A stretch of DNA of 7,103 nt, taken from Chloroflexota bacterium. Its GTDB lineage: Bacteria; Chloroflexota; Anaerolineae; JACRMK01. The notes beneath the pieces are model-generated. The model was not told the origin of the DNA and ran no database searches. It worked only from the letters and a program-made list of their open reading frames with translations. The position numbers were made by a program, and so were the translations under genes. Position 1 is the stretch's first letter. Each line of letters opens with the position of its first letter. The stretch spans positions 1 to 7,103 of the forward strand of contig JACQEC010000201.1 of the NCBI GenBank assembly GCA_016200765.1, in the 5' to 3' direction. This document shows positions 6,317 to 7,103 of this stretch, piece by piece.

Positions 6317-7103
6317 CTATCGTCCCTGCCACCAGTCTTTGCGCGAGCGCGGGTCTAAAAAGGCGCCCGAATCGCGGATGGCGACAGCGATTTCCCCGTT
6401 AATGGCGCGGCCAAACGCCTGTCCGGCGCGCAGGGCGGGCAGTTGGCCGCGGCCGGCGGCATTCCATGATTGATACAGGGCCAGCAGGGTTGGCTCGATG
6501 CAGACGTTTTCTACATGCAGTGTGTAGCCGCTCACCACATTGTCGTTGTTGGTGTACTTTAGCGTAATCCTCGAATTCTCCGCGTAGAGCACAAACACCG
6601 CGTACCCACTTCCGATGGTGTAGCCCGAGTTGGGCACCAGTATCGTTTCGTCTGCGCCTGCGGCCATGCCGGCCAGCGTAACGACCGGGCTGGTCAGCGG
6701 GCTGGCGCGGCAGTTGCAAGCCCATGACCAATCATACACCTGATAGACCTTGGTGAATATCGGTGTGCGGTTATCGCCGAACAGGCCGGGCAACTGTGGC
6801 GCGTTAGGGTCAGTTGCGCCGCCGTAGTCCACCAGTCCCAGAAAGGCCGAGGTTGTAATGTAGCTGCGGAGGCTCAAGTTAAGGTCGGCGTGTTGTGCCG
6901 CGGGCCGGTCGGTGGGCGGCGGCGCAACCACCAGTGAGTTGTAGGTTTCACTGCTGATGGGCGCGCAAAGCACGAATGTGGCGACCAGAGGCAAATAGGT
7001 GGTCTGGTTCAAAGTCGGCGACGCCGCGCGGGGCGATTCGGCGTTGGCCGTGAGCCGGCCTGAAACGGCGGCGGCGGCGCACGTCAGCAGGGCCAAGATC
7101 GTC
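6317..7103 (-). CDS. Secreted Chloroflexota-type YLPLV protein, uncharacterised (5' truncated)
   Basis: The frame is open to the window edge. A TTG at 7094-7096 could be read as a start but would leave a signal peptide without its basic n-region, so the true start is probably outside. Counting from that TTG (259 residues), a hydrophobic stretch ALLTCAAAAV leads to a possible signal-peptidase site after TANA (16-19). TTYLPLVA (32-39) is the motif typical of exported Chloroflexota proteins. The folded part (about 45-259) has PTDRPAAQHADLNLSLRSY (61-79), YDWSWACNC (121-129), ENSRITLKYTNNDNVVSGYT (173-192), and a strongly patterned C-terminus around VAIRDSGAFLDPRSRKDWW (238-256). I recall similar uncharacterised proteins in Chloroflexota but no assigned function. 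Its stop abuts the metalloenzyme start, so the two are co-expressed. The promoter lies outside the window. Confidence 0.75.
   Translation of the reverse strand, partial: TILALLTCAAAAVSGRLTANAESPRAASPTLNQTTYLPLVATFVLCAPISSETYNSLVVAPPPTDRPAAQHADLNLSLRSYITTSAFLGLVDYGGATDPNAPQLPGLFGDNRTPIFTKVYQVYDWSWACNCRASPLTSPVVTLAGMAAGADETILVPNSGYTIGSGYAVFVLYAENSRITLKYTNNDNVVSGYTLHVENVCIEPTLLALYQSWNAAGRGQLPALRAGQAFGRAINGEIAVAIRDSGAFLDPRSRKDWWQGR

Overview
The window is high-GC bacterial DNA, most likely from a member of the Chloroflexota (Anaerolineae-like). Three things point there: a secreted protein carrying the YLPLV motif that is common in exported Chloroflexota proteins, Gram-positive-type LexA boxes (GAAC-N4-GTTC, a form reported for Dehalococcoides), and dispersed repeats built around CTTCGACAGGCTCAGG. 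The assignment is inferred from the sequence alone.

Left block (1-4924, + strand): five genes in one direction. They are the 3' part of an acyl-AMP/acyl-CoA ligase, a creatinase/M24-like protein that appears to have lost two metal ligands, a GT4 glycosyltransferase, a rhomboid intramembrane serine protease, and a coiled-coil C4 zinc-ribbon protein (COG1579 type). M24-like/glycosyltransferase and glycosyltransferase/rhomboid are joined by ATGA stop-start overlaps, so these three are probably translationally coupled. The zinc-ribbon gene starts a few bases after the rhomboid gene. A strong intrinsic terminator at 4967-5004 ends the block. A degenerate 7-bp-period array fills the gap between the first two genes. 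Two copies of a 22-bp dispersed repeat lie inside coding sequence, one in the M24-like gene and one at the 3' end of the glycosyltransferase gene, read in different frames.

Middle block (4925-5413, + strand): after the terminator there is a good sigma-70-type promoter (TTGACA, 18 bp, TAAGAT) with two perfect GAAC-N4-GTTC palindromes centred exactly 30 bp apart. One is in the promoter spacer and the other is at the predicted transcription start. This is the architecture of a tightly LexA-repressed SOS promoter. It drives a single gene for an 86-residue, Trp-rich, basic protein with a strong ribosome binding site. The protein resembles the uncharacterised DUF6504 family, which I recall as associated with Y-family polymerase/ImuB mutasome genes. 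This is the most interesting item in the window.

Right block (5420-7103, - strand): two abutting genes, a secreted YLPLV-type protein cut by the window edge, followed by an alkaline-phosphatase-superfamily metalloenzyme related to cofactor-independent phosphoglycerate mutase and phosphopentomutase. This block converges on the SOS-type gene with only 6 bp between the stop codons. I see no RNA genes, CRISPR arrays, insertion sequences or origins.
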